Assembly: GCA_016927475.1 (NCBI GenBank)
Contig: JAFGMO010000083.1
Span: forward strand, 1-64,000
Length of the DNA: 64,000 nucleotides
Reading direction: 5' to 3'
DNA from: Candidatus Aminicenantota bacterium
GTDB lineage: Bacteria > Acidobacteriota > Aminicenantia > Aminicenantales > Aminicenantaceae
The notes under the pieces were generated by a model. The model was not told the origin of the DNA, did not search any database, and saw only the letters and a list, made by a program, of their open reading frames with translations. Shown here piece after piece: positions 24,725 through 32,871 of this stretch. Each line of letters opens with the position of its first letter. Within the stretch, counting starts at the first letter, position 1. The position numbers were made by a program, and so were the translations under genes.

Positions 24725-25731
24725 AAAGCAAAACGAGAGTTTTTTCTGTTTTGATCCTGGCCTTGGTTCCTTTTTTATCCGCACAGGTCCGGGTCAACGG
24801 TTATCTGTCTTTCAATTACCTTAAAGGCCAAGAGGATGCCGTCGATTCCGGCGGGACGTTCCGTGATTCCCGGGCCGGGCTTATTTTTTCGGGCGAGCTT
24901 TTAGAGCAACGGATAACGTATGCGGCCGAAGCTTCGGTCTCCGCTGAAGGAGATGTCTCGCTTATTCAGGCTCTATCGGCATTCAATCTGGCTGATTATT
25001 TCCACCTTAAAATGGGGCTTTATGTCGTTCCTTTCGGGATCTACAATACGGCCCATCGACCCCATCAGACCATGTTTGTTCAGCCGCCTCTTGTCATGGA
25101 ATTTGTAATGCCTGACAGGTGGCGTGATATCGGTGTTCTTATGGAGGGAAAATACCGGGGGATTATCTATTCTGCTTATATCGGGAACGGTTTGGCCGAA
25201 GAGTCTTCTCTGGCCGACGGCCAGCAGTTCACGGATAATAATAAAAACAAAGCTTTGGGGGGGAAAATCGGGATTTCCGTTGGTCAGGGATTCCAGGCTG
25301 CTTATTCTCATTACCGGGGAAAATATGACAAAAACAATGCCCGCTCCATTTCACTCCAAGGGATAGATCTTTCATGGGTTGCGGAAACCTTTGTCTTAAG
25401 GGGCGAGTATATTCGGGGACGGCTGGAAAATCCCGAAGGTTTTTCCAAAGCGGAAGTTGATGGTTATTATGTCAACCTTTCCTTTGAACTTTGGGGAATA
25501 AGACCAGTGCTTGGTTATCAGGGTTTGGAATACAAAGATGATTATCACGGCCCGGGTTTTTCCTCAGGACTGGGAGAAGGAATCGAGGTTTCACGTTCAC
25601 GCTGGGTTTTGGGTGCAATCTATATTCCCGCTGAAAATGTTCTTTTGAAAGTGGAGTATGATTTCAACCGGACAAAGGGGACCGACCTTAAGGATAATAT
25701 TTTTTCGGTGCAGGTTGGGCTCAGCTTTTAG
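24721..25731 (+). CDS. Outer-membrane porin-like beta-barrel protein
   Basis: The 336-residue product has a signal peptide (MKSKTRVFSVLILALVPFLSA) and a mature part of alternating amphipathic strands ending in the outer-membrane insertion signal VQVGLSF. The pattern (FRDSRAGLIFSG, LKMGLYVVPFGIYN, YSAYIGNG) resembles phosphate-selective OprO/OprP-type porins. It is translationally coupled to the rubredoxin reductase gene, an unusual partner: either the operon is incidental or the porin admits a solute related to oxygen stress. Specificity cannot be predicted. Confidence 0.75.
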   Translation: MKSKTRVFSVLILALVPFLSAQVRVNGYLSFNYLKGQEDAVDSGGTFRDSRAGLIFSGELLEQRITYAAEASVSAEGDVSLIQALSAFNLADYFHLKMGLYVVPFGIYNTAHRPHQTMFVQPPLVMEFVMPDRWRDIGVLMEGKYRGIIYSAYIGNGLAEESSLADGQQFTDNNKNKALGGKIGISVGQGFQAAYSHYRGKYDKNNARSISLQGIDLSWVAETFVLRGEYIRGRLENPEGFSKAEVDGYYVNLSFELWGIRPVLGYQGLEYKDDYHGPGFSSGLGEGIEVSRSRWVLGAIYIPAENVLLKVEYDFNRTKGTDLKDNIFSVQVGLSF

Positions 25732-25734
25732 CCT

Positions 25735-25909
25735 CCTGTACTATTACCTAGAAAATAAAAAAAGTCATCACCCGGTTCATCCGGGTGATCCAGGATTTTA
25801 GGCAATAATTTTCATCGTTCGTGGGTGCGCCTGCGCATGAAAAATTCATAAATTCGGCCGTTCTTTTTCTTGTCTTTGTCACCCCGGCCGAATTTATGAA
25901 TAGTACAGG
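25735..25909 (+). repeat. Dispersed palindromic repeat, copy 1
   Basis: The 190-bp gap between two convergent genes is almost wholly a repeat element. Its ends are an 11-bp inverted repeat (CCTGTACTATT at 25735 and AATAGTACAGG at 25899). Inside are a 9-bp hairpin, ATCACCCGG/CCGGGTGAT (25667-type stem at 25767-25789), and a perfect 15-bp inverted repeat, 25846-25860 with 25885-25899. The first 118 bp match 53555-53672 in inverse orientation at about 105 positions, counted by hand without gaps. Its position also suits it to stop transcription from both sides. Confidence 0.75.
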
Positions 25910-25921
25910 AGTAGGCGTTAT

Positions 25922-26974
25922 TCAGGCGATTGTCACTTCCCGGCAAAGATAAACATCCTGGATGGCATTGAGTAGGGATACACCTTCCTTCATCGGTTTT
26001 TGGAAGGCTTTCCGTCCCGAGATAAGGCCCATGCCACCCGCTCTTTTGTTGATAACGGCCGTCCTGACGGCCTGGGCCATGTCGCCCTCCCCAGAGGAAG
26101 CGCCACCTGAATTGATGAGGCCGACCCTTCCCATGTAACAGTTGATAACTTGGTAGCGGGTCAAATCAACCGGGTGAGACGATGTCAGTTCGCTGTAGAC
26201 CTTATCATGTGTTTTTCCGAATTTGAGTGCCGTAAACCCATGGTTGGTGGTAGGCTGCTTTTGTTTGACGATATCGGCTTCGATGGTAACGGCAAGATGG
26301 TTGGCCTGCCCGGTCAGGTCGGCGGCCGTGTGAAAGTCCTCTTTTTCCGTTTTGAAGGCCGGATTTCTGAGATATGCCCAGAGTATGGTAGCCATTCCCA
26401 GGGAGTGGGCATAACGGAAAGCCTCGGATATCTCTTGGATTTGCCTGTTGCTCTCCGTTGAACCGAAATAAACCGTTGCTCCTACGGCTGCCGCACCCAA
26501 TTCAAAGGCCTGGTCTACGGAAGCAAAGAGTATTTGGTCATAAGTATTCGGATATGACAGAAGCTCGTTATGGTTGATTTTCAGAATGAAGGGAATTTTG
26601 TGGGCGAATTTCCTGGCGATGGCGCCAAGAACACCCAGCGTGGAGGCGACTCCATTACAGCCGCCCTCAATGGCCAAACGGACTATGTTTTCCGGATCGA
26701 AATATGCGGGATTGGGTGCGAAGGAAGCCCCGGCGCTGTGTTCGATTCCCTGGTCAACGGGGAGGATAGAGAGGTAACCGGTTCCTGCCAGCCTTCCATG
26801 GCCGAAAAGCGCCTGCAGATTGCGCAGAACACGGGCGCTGCGGTCCGAAGAAAGCCAGACCCGTTCAACGAAATCAGGTCCCGGCAGGTACAGCTTATCC
26901 CGGGGGAATATACATTTATGATTGAGAAGGAAATCGGCTTCTTTCCCCAACCTTTTTTCGATTGTTTTTATCAT
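25922..26974 (-). CDS. fbaB: Class I fructose-bisphosphate aldolase (FbaB/DhnA type)
   Basis: The 350-residue enzyme cleaves fructose 1,6-bisphosphate through a Schiff base. It matches the FbaB family: [12 protein letters not shown] near residue 90, [10 protein letters not shown], the DIVKQKQP segment carrying the reactive lysine and the phosphate-binding loop [11 protein letters not shown]. Length is as expected. I chose the ATG at 26974 because AAAGGAG precedes it; the frame stays open further upstream but without a start signal. A good promoter lies about 135 bp upstream, giving a long leader. It is divergent from purA. Confidence 0.92.
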   Translation of the reverse strand: MIKTIEKRLGKEADFLLNHKCIFPRDKLYLPGPDFVERVWLSSDRSARVLRNLQALFGHGRLAGTGYLSILPVDQGIEHSAGASFAPNPAYFDPENIVRLAIEGGCNGVASTLGVLGAIARKFAHKIPFILKINHNELLSYPNTYDQILFASVDQAFELGAAAVGATVYFGSTESNRQIQEISEAFRYAHSLGMATILWAYLRNPAFKTEKEDFHTAADLTGQANHLAVTIEADIVKQKQPTTNHGFTALKFGKTHDKVYSELTSSHPVDLTRYQVINCYMGRVGLINSGGASSGEGDMAQAVRTAVINKRAGGMGLISGRKAFQKPMKEGVSLLNAIQDVYLCREVTIA

Positions 26975-27281
26975 GTTTTTCTCCTTTATATCCCTATAAT
27001 TCGGGAGGTACGGTGATTGAGGACCTGCCCGTTTTTGTAACCTGTACCCGGTTCCTAAACATTTAAAGAGATGTCTGTTTCCACGAACAGGATTTTTGCT
27101 TACGTTTTTATTATAGAAGGAAAACCCTTTAAGAACAACTGGGAACATCAATGGGAATATCAATGACTAGTTGATGCCTCTGAAAAAATTGGGGGAATCG
27201 TGCTCTTGTTTTCCTGAGACGCATCTGATAAAATTTCATTTTTCAGCGTCCTTCAAATCTGATTATTCCAAGGAAATTAGT
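26975..27281. promoter_or_regulatory. Divergent promoter region of fbaB and purA
   Basis: This 307-bp gap holds two good sigma-70 promoters. For fbaB (minus strand), TTGTTC (27133-27138) and TATAAT (27110-27115) are 17 bp apart. For purA (plus strand), TTGTTT (27206-27211) and TAAAAT (27229-27234) are 17 bp apart. The fbaB leader would be about 130 nt, long enough for a regulatory structure, but I recognise none. Confidence 0.6.
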
Positions 27282-28622
27282 ATGTCAAATATGCTCGTTT
27301 TCGGCACGCAATGGGGTGATGAAGGCAAAGGGAAAATCGTGGACCTGATCACACCATCCTTTGACATCGTCGGCCGTTACCAGGGGGGGCACAATGCGGG
27401 GCACACAGTGTTTGTGGGCGGGAAAAAAATTGTTCTCCATCTTTTTCCCTCCGGAATCCTCCATCCGGATAAGCTTTGTGTAATCGGCAATGGTGTCGTC
27501 CTTGATCCCCGCGCTTTCATCGATGAAGCCGATGTGTTGAAGAAGCTTGGAATCGAAATTGATGGAAGGGTCATCATAAGCCGGAATGCTCATATTATCC
27601 TTCCTTATCATGGTCTTATGGAAGAAGCCTGTGAACATCGGAAAGGGGACAAGAAAATCGGAACGACTTTGCGTGGTATCGGGCCATGCTACGAAGATAA
27701 AATGGCACGCCGGGGAATCCGGGCGGGGGACCTGCTGAACGCAAATGTACTTAGAGAGAAAATAGTAAACAATATTCGGGAAAAGAATGTCTTGTTGGAG
27801 CTTTTGGGAGTCAAAAACATAAATCCCGACAAGGTTTTTGAGGATTATTCTCTTTTTGCGGAAAAACTAGAACCCCATATTCAGGACGTCTCCAGACTTC
27901 TGGATGAAAAAATGAAAGAAGGAAAGGCTCTTCTTTTAGAAGGGGCTCAAGGAACGCTGCTGGATATCGACCATGGTACTTATCCGTTTGTAACCTCTTC
28001 CAGCTCAACAGCGGGAGGAGCCTGCACCGGTCTTGGGATTTCTCCGCACAAGATTGACATTGTCATGGGAGTCGTCAAGGCCTATGTTACCAGGGTGGGA
28101 AGCGGACCTTTCCCCACGGAAATTTTCGATAACAGGGGAGCCCTTTTGGCCAACAAGGGAAATGAATTTGGAGCGACGACTGGAAGGCCGCGCCGGTGTG
28201 GTTGGTTTGACGGGTTGGCTTTTTCATATGCCTGCCGGCTGAATGGAATCGATATCGTTGCCTTGACAAAACCTGATGTGCTGGACGAACTGGATGAGAT
28301 ATGCGTCTGTATGGCGTACAAGTACAAGGGAGAAGTCCTAAAAAATTTCCCCACGGAAAGTTGGATTCTCCAGGATGTGGAACCCGTCTACCAGACATTT
28401 AAGGGCTGGAAAAAACAGCTGAAGTTTACCCGTCATCGAAAAGACCTCCCCGGGGCTTTTAAAGATTACATCCGGAGGCTGGAAGATATAGGCCAGACAC
28501 GGGTAGGTATTGTATCCACGGGAAAGGAAAGAAGCGAAACCATCCTTTTTGAGGATGTTCTCAAAGGGAGTATGAATCTGGAAAAAATAAAAGCTGAAAT
28601 GGAGCCGGGACCATCCGCTTGA
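27282..28622 (+). CDS. purA: Adenylosuccinate synthetase
   Basis: The 446-residue enzyme joins IMP and aspartate with GTP in the first committed step to AMP. The N-terminal GTQWGDEGKGK gives the P-loop and catalytic Asp13; GGHNAGHTV holds the catalytic histidine; EGAQGTLLDIDHGTYPFVTSS and TTGRPRRCGW are also in place. The ATG at 27282 has AAGGA seven bases upstream; the frame is open further upstream but unsupported. It is 16 bp before the alanine racemase gene and probably shares its transcript. Confidence 0.96.
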   Translation: MSNMLVFGTQWGDEGKGKIVDLITPSFDIVGRYQGGHNAGHTVFVGGKKIVLHLFPSGILHPDKLCVIGNGVVLDPRAFIDEADVLKKLGIEIDGRVIISRNAHIILPYHGLMEEACEHRKGDKKIGTTLRGIGPCYEDKMARRGIRAGDLLNANVLREKIVNNIREKNVLLELLGVKNINPDKVFEDYSLFAEKLEPHIQDVSRLLDEKMKEGKALLLEGAQGTLLDIDHGTYPFVTSSSSTAGGACTGLGISPHKIDIVMGVVKAYVTRVGSGPFPTEIFDNRGALLANKGNEFGATTGRPRRCGWFDGLAFSYACRLNGIDIVALTKPDVLDELDEICVCMAYKYKGEVLKNFPTESWILQDVEPVYQTFKGWKKQLKFTRHRKDLPGAFKDYIRRLEDIGQTRVGIVSTGKERSETILFEDVLKGSMNLEKIKAEMEPGPSA

Positions 28623-28638
28623 GGAAATTGGAATTGTG

Positions 28639-29784
28639 ATGACACAAAATTTTCTGCAATGGGTTGAGATCGACCAGAAAGCTTTTTCCCACAATATGCG
28701 CCAATTCCGCAGGCTTGCGGGGAAAAAGTCGCTTTTGCTGGCAATGGTTAAAGCCAACGCCTACGGCCATGGAATGATTCCCATTGCCCGTCTGGCAATC
28801 GAGACAGGTGCAGACTGGCTGGGAGTCCATTCCTTGGAGGAAGGGATTTGTCTTCGCCGGGAAAGCCTGACTTGTCCCATTCTCGTCTCTGGCTATGTTC
28901 CCCTCAACAGGCTTGAGGAAGCGGTAGAGGGTGGTCTCAGGTTGACTGTATACAACAGGGAAAGTGTTCGGAAGCTCAAAAGCATATGCCGCAGGCTTGG
29001 AAAAAGTGTCCGCCTTCATCTGAAAGTTGAAACCGGTACCTACCGCCAGGGAATTCCTTTGAGGAATGTCTTTTCATTTGCCGATGAAATCCGCAAAGGG
29101 AAAGGTCTTATTTTGGAGGGAATCTCTTCCCATTTTGCCAACATTGAGGATACAACAGACCATTCTTATGCCCGGTACCAGAAAAAAAATTTCCAGGAAG
29201 TCATCGATGAGCTTGAGGCCGGAGGTTTTGACATACCCATAAAGCATATGTCTTGTACGGCCGCGGCCATTCTTTTTCCCGAAACATATTTCAACATGAT
29301 CCGGACCGGAATCGGAATATACGGGCTCTGGCCCTCAAAGGAAACATATCTTTCTTGCCTTCTCCAGAAAAGAAGGCCGCTTTCTTTGAAACCTGTTCTC
29401 ACCTGGAAAGCCCGGATAGCCCAGATTAAGAAGGTTCCTTCCGGTTCTCTTATCGGATACGGCTGTACCTATAAGACGACCAGAAAAACAACTCTGGCTG
29501 TGGTTCCGGTCGGGTATTATGACGGTTACAGTCGCCGTCTTTCCAACCAGTCATACGTTCTTGTCAAGGGCATTCGGGCTCCTTTAAGAGGAAGAGTAGC
29601 AATGGATTTTATTGTCATCGATGTCACTGATATTCCGGGTGTAAAACAGGAAGATGAGGTTGTTCTTATAGGACGGAACGGCGAAGAAGCAGTCACGGCG
29701 GATTTCCTCGCTTCCCTCGAGGGAACCATAAACTATGAAATCGTTACGCGAATCAATCCAGGTATTCCCAGGATCATTGTATAA
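28639..29784 (+). CDS. alr: Alanine racemase
   Basis: The 381-residue PLP enzyme makes D-alanine for peptidoglycan. The PLP lysine is Lys38 in MVKANAYGHG; the second catalytic base, a tyrosine, is in LIGYGCTYKT near residue 275; and RGRVAMDFIVIDVTD is the family motif near the C-terminus. An upstream GTG adjoins the ATG at 28639 and either could start translation. It is co-directional with purA at a short gap. Presence of alr agrees with a peptidoglycan-containing cell wall. Confidence 0.94.
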   Translation: MTQNFLQWVEIDQKAFSHNMRQFRRLAGKKSLLLAMVKANAYGHGMIPIARLAIETGADWLGVHSLEEGICLRRESLTCPILVSGYVPLNRLEEAVEGGLRLTVYNRESVRKLKSICRRLGKSVRLHLKVETGTYRQGIPLRNVFSFADEIRKGKGLILEGISSHFANIEDTTDHSYARYQKKNFQEVIDELEAGGFDIPIKHMSCTAAAILFPETYFNMIRTGIGIYGLWPSKETYLSCLLQKRRPLSLKPVLTWKARIAQIKKVPSGSLIGYGCTYKTTRKTTLAVVPVGYYDGYSRRLSNQSYVLVKGIRAPLRGRVAMDFIVIDVTDIPGVKQEDEVVLIGRNGEEAVTADFLASLEGTINYEIVTRINPGIPRIIV

Positions 29785-29794
29785 AAATATTTTG

Positions 29795-29823
29795 TTGCCA
29801 TTGTCTAAATTTATTGCTATAAA
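29795..29823 (+). promoter_or_regulatory. Promoter of the histone-tail/desulforedoxin gene
   Basis: TTGCCA (29795-29800), an exact 17-bp spacer and TATAAA (29818-29823) lie 38 bp before the ATG at 29862, with a GGGAG ribosome site between. Confidence 0.6.
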
Positions 29824-29861
29824 AAAGTTGGGTATTTAATTATTCGCAAAGGGAGATTTAT

Positions 29862-30188
29862 ATGCCTAAAGCAAAAACAACTCCAAAGAAAAAGAAAGCT
29901 TCGGCAAAAAAAACGACCGTAAAAGCCGCAGCGGGGAAAAAAACGAGCAAAAAAGCAAAACCCGTTTCCAAAAAAACCGCCGCAGCCAAGGTCTCAGCCA
30001 CTACCAAAAAAACAAAGGCGAAAAAAAGCGCAGCTCCAAAGAAAAAAGCGGCCGGAACCGTAAAAAAGGGGCAGAAGTATGAATGCAGAGTCTGCGGTTT
30101 CAGAGTTGTCGTGGACAAGATTTGCGGCTGTGTCGAGGAGCATGTTCTCATCTGCTGCGGCAAGCCTATGGTCAAAAAAAAGGCATAG
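29862..30188 (+). CDS. Lysine/alanine-rich tail fused to a desulforedoxin-like metal centre
   Basis: The 108-residue protein has two unlike parts. Residues 1-68 are almost only Lys, Ala, Thr, Ser and Pro, with repeated AKK/KKT/KKA units like the tails of histone H1 and bacterial HctB/AlgP proteins. Residues 70-105 form a compact domain with CRVCG, CGC and ICCGKPM, matching desulforedoxin-type Fe(S-Cys)4 sites apart from one extra cysteine pair. It should be very basic and could bind DNA or RNA while carrying a redox-active iron. It has its own promoter. The function is unknown; naming each half is by pattern. Confidence 0.75.
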   Translation: MPKAKTTPKKKKASAKKTTVKAAAGKKTSKKAKPVSKKTAAAKVSATTKKTKAKKSAAPKKKAAGTVKKGQKYECRVCGFRVVVDKICGCVEEHVLICCGKPMVKKKA

Positions 30189-30391
30189 ACATCGGGTATA
30201 ATTTTCGAGCATTTTAAAAAATTTTTCTAAAAAGTACGTCTTCCGTCTTATTTAGAAGGGAAGCTATTAGAAAAACATCATAGGCCTTTTCTTTTTATTT
30301 TTACGATAAACGATATTTGTCCTGCTGCACCTTTTTATGCTAACCTTTTGCTGCCTGGATTTTTCCTCTCTGGGGGAAGGTTATATGGATC

Positions 30392-32380
30392 ATGGAGAAA
30401 CAAGAGAAAAGTTTCTATCCGGAAAAAGATGATGATTTTAAGGTTTATGCCCGAATAACGGAAAAAATCAGCCGGTTATCCGACCTGACAACGACACTGA
30501 GAGATATTCTTGAAATCCTTCAGCCTTTGGCTGGCTGCAAGCACCTCGCTGTCCGTGTTATCGACAAGAAGGGCAGGATTCCTTTTCATGCCACCCTGGG
30601 TTTGAATAAAAAGTTTGTGGAATCAGAGCACTGGATTACCCTTAAAGATTGTTTCTGCGGTTATGTGGCCCGGGGACAAGTGGATAAATCTCTCCCTTTT
30701 ATCACCGAACACGGCTCCTTTTTTTCCTCGGCCATGGGAGAACTGGAGAATCGGTTGAAGGCTCAACACCATGACCTTTTGGCTAAAGAATACAGGGGGA
30801 TTTGCACCCGCAGCGGATTTGAGTCTCTAGCCATCATTCCTATTCGATACAAGGAAAAAATCATCGCGGAGCTCTATCTTTCGGATGAAAAAAAAGGTCT
30901 TTTTCCCGAAGAAAAGGTTGAGTTTTTGGAAAAAACCGGTCAACCCATCGGTATCGCCATTGAAAACTCGCGGTTATATACGGAGCTGAAAACGTCTCAA
31001 AAACGTTTGATGGAGCTTTTTGATTCGACGGCTGTGGGGATTATCGAGTTCGACACAAGGGGGAACATCATTCAAATCAATCAGAAGGGAGCCGAGCTTC
31101 TTGGTTATTCTTCTTCAGAAAAATTATTGAAACAACGTCTAAAAATGACGGAACTGAATCTTGATCCGGAAAAGTGGAAAAGACTGATAGAGGCGACCGA
31201 CTTCGGCGCAGCCCGGGACAGGGAACCCATTGAACTTAAGCTGGGTGAGGGAACCCGTTTTTTGGAATTTTCCCTTTCACCCGTGAAGAGCGAAAAGGGA
31301 AAAATCTTGGGATACCGGGGTACGATAAGGAATATCACGGACAGTGTTCGTCTGGAAGAAGAACGTATAAACCGGGCCAAAACCGAATCTTTGAAAAACC
31401 GTTATTTTGCTGAGACAATCGTCCTGCGGGACGAGATAAAGGCGGAATATCCTTTCGAGGAAATGATTGGGATAAGCCCGGCCATGCAGGAAGTCAAACG
31501 GTTTATTCGGCAGGTGGCCCCGACGGAAACAAACGTGCTTATCAAGGGAGAGACGGGAACAGGAAAAGAGCTGGTCGCACGCTACATCCATGAAATGAGC
31601 CGGCGTAAGGACCGCATTCTGGTCAAGGTCAACTGCGCAGCCCTCTCGGAAGGATTGATCACATCAGAGCTTTTCGGGCATGAGAAGGGAGCGTTCACCG
31701 GAGCCATTGAAAGGCGGATCGGCCGTTTTGAGTATGCCGACGGAGCGACCATTTTTCTGGATGAGATTGGGGACCTCCCCCTTGAAACCCAAGCCATGCT
31801 TCTCAGAATCCTCCAGGATGGTGAGTTTGAACGGGTAGGGAGTTCAAAAACACTTAAAGTTGATGTGAGGGTCCTGGCTGCCACAAACCGCGACTTGAGC
31901 CGTTTGGTTGAAGAGAAAAAATTCAGGGAGGATCTTCTCTACCGTCTTGATGTTTTTCCTATCACCGTTGCTCCTCTCAGGGAACGGAAGGAAGACATCC
32001 CTCTTCTGGCGGCTTATTTTCTGGATATCACCAGAAAAAAAGTTGGAAAGTCAGTTACCCGAATCCACAAGGAAACGTTGGATCTCTTCAGGGATTATGA
32101 TTGGCCGGGCAACATCCGTGAACTTCAGAATATAATCGAACACGGCCTGGTCGTTTCCAAAGACGATTACCTGGAGGTTCCGGAGGGCTATTTTTCATCA
32201 CCGTCAAAGAAAAAAACAAGCCGCTGGGTTTCTCTGGAAGAGCACGAGTCGGAATATATCAGGGAAGTGCTGGCTAAAACCAAGGGAGTGATCTACGGAC
32301 CCAAGGGTGCTGCCCGGTTGCTTGGGTTGAAGCCATCCACACTACAGTCAAGAATGAAGAAGTTGGGTATTAAACGTTAA
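30392..32380 (+). CDS. Sigma-54-dependent activator with GAF and PAS sensor domains
   Basis: The 662-residue enhancer-binding protein has an N-terminal GAF domain (about 25-205), a PAS domain (about 210-325), an AAA+ domain from about 350 and a C-terminal Fis-type helix-turn-helix. The AAA+ part has GETGTGKE (Walker A, about residue 386), GAFTGA (sigma-54 contact, about 433) and FLDEIGDLP (Walker B). The GAF domain has conserved cysteines (DCFCG and ICTRSGF) suggestive of redox, metal or haem sensing. Start at 30392 follows GGGGGAAGG. A sigma-54 promoter for Fe-S assembly genes lies 120 bp downstream, the obvious target. Confidence 0.93.
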   Translation: MEKQEKSFYPEKDDDFKVYARITEKISRLSDLTTTLRDILEILQPLAGCKHLAVRVIDKKGRIPFHATLGLNKKFVESEHWITLKDCFCGYVARGQVDKSLPFITEHGSFFSSAMGELENRLKAQHHDLLAKEYRGICTRSGFESLAIIPIRYKEKIIAELYLSDEKKGLFPEEKVEFLEKTGQPIGIAIENSRLYTELKTSQKRLMELFDSTAVGIIEFDTRGNIIQINQKGAELLGYSSSEKLLKQRLKMTELNLDPEKWKRLIEATDFGAARDREPIELKLGEGTRFLEFSLSPVKSEKGKILGYRGTIRNITDSVRLEEERINRAKTESLKNRYFAETIVLRDEIKAEYPFEEMIGISPAMQEVKRFIRQVAPTETNVLIKGETGTGKELVARYIHEMSRRKDRILVKVNCAALSEGLITSELFGHEKGAFTGAIERRIGRFEYADGATIFLDEIGDLPLETQAMLLRILQDGEFERVGSSKTLKVDVRVLAATNRDLSRLVEEKKFREDLLYRLDVFPITVAPLRERKEDIPLLAAYFLDITRKKVGKSVTRIHKETLDLFRDYDWPGNIRELQNIIEHGLVVSKDDYLEVPEGYFSSPSKKKTSRWVSLEEHESEYIREVLAKTKGVIYGPKGAARLLGLKPSTLQSRMKKLGIKR

Positions 32381-32381
32381 C

Positions 32382-32417
32382 CACCGATATCAAACGGCAG
32401 AAAACGATATTTCGGTG
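32382..32417. promoter_or_regulatory. Imperfect inverted repeat, possible enhancer site
   Basis: CACCGATATC (32382-32391) and GATATTTCGGTG (32406-32417) form an inverted repeat with a two-base bulge. It is about 85-120 bp upstream of the sigma-54 promoter, where activator sites usually lie, but it also directly follows the activator gene and could be its terminator. Confidence 0.4.
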
Positions 32418-32500
32418 TTAAAACAACCTGTCATTTATTTGCATGTCAGTATTTCTTTTTGAATCAATAGTTTAAAGATTTTAGATTTCCTTGTTTCATT

Positions 32501-32515
32501 TGGCATATATATTGC
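32501..32515 (+). promoter_or_regulatory. Sigma-54 promoter of the Fe-S assembly operon
   Basis: TGGCATATATATTGC carries the invariant GG and GC exactly ten bases apart and fits the consensus TGGCAY-N6-TTGC. It lies about 95 bp before the nfu-like start. The gene immediately upstream encodes a sigma-54 activator. Confidence 0.75.
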
Positions 32516-32608
32516 CTATAATAAGTTGTTTGGAACACTGAGAAAACGGATAATACGGATTGTGAAGCCGTTGAATCTCAAAACGGTCAGAAAGGAGAAA
32601 AGATTATT

Positions 32609-32827
32609 ATGAAAGAAAAAGTTGAGGAGGCCTTAAACAAAATTCGTCCGACACTTTTGGCGGATGGAGGCAATGTGGAATTAGTGGATGTTGATGACGG
32701 TGTAGTCAGGGTAAAATTAACCGGTGCCTGTGCAGGATGCCCCATGTCTCAGATGACTCTGAAAATGGGAATCGAGAGAATTCTGAAAAATGAAGTGCCG
32801 GAGGTAAAAGAAGTCGTCGCCGTATAA
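32609..32827 (+). CDS. NifU C-terminal-domain (Nfu) Fe-S carrier
   Basis: The 72-residue protein is a stand-alone Nfu domain: [17 protein letters not shown] at the N-terminus and the cluster-binding CAGCP with two cysteines three apart. A dimer would hold one [4Fe-4S] cluster between the two CxxC pairs and pass it to apo-proteins. It is preceded by AAGGAG and a sigma-54 promoter, and followed at 44 bp by the cysteine desulfurase homologue. Probable clients nearby are NadA (34935) and endonuclease III (37754), both 4Fe-4S proteins. Confidence 0.92.
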   Translation: MKEKVEEALNKIRPTLLADGGNVELVDVDDGVVRVKLTGACAGCPMSQMTLKMGIERILKNEVPEVKEVVAV

Positions 32828-32871
32828 CGGGAAATCCACCACTCTGTTCCATTCACAAAACGAGGAAAAAA

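Noticed and set aside
29862..30065. Lysine/alanine-rich stretch as low-complexity non-coding sequence
   Set aside because: It is in frame with a well-formed cysteine domain and has a promoter and ribosome site, so it is part of a real gene.
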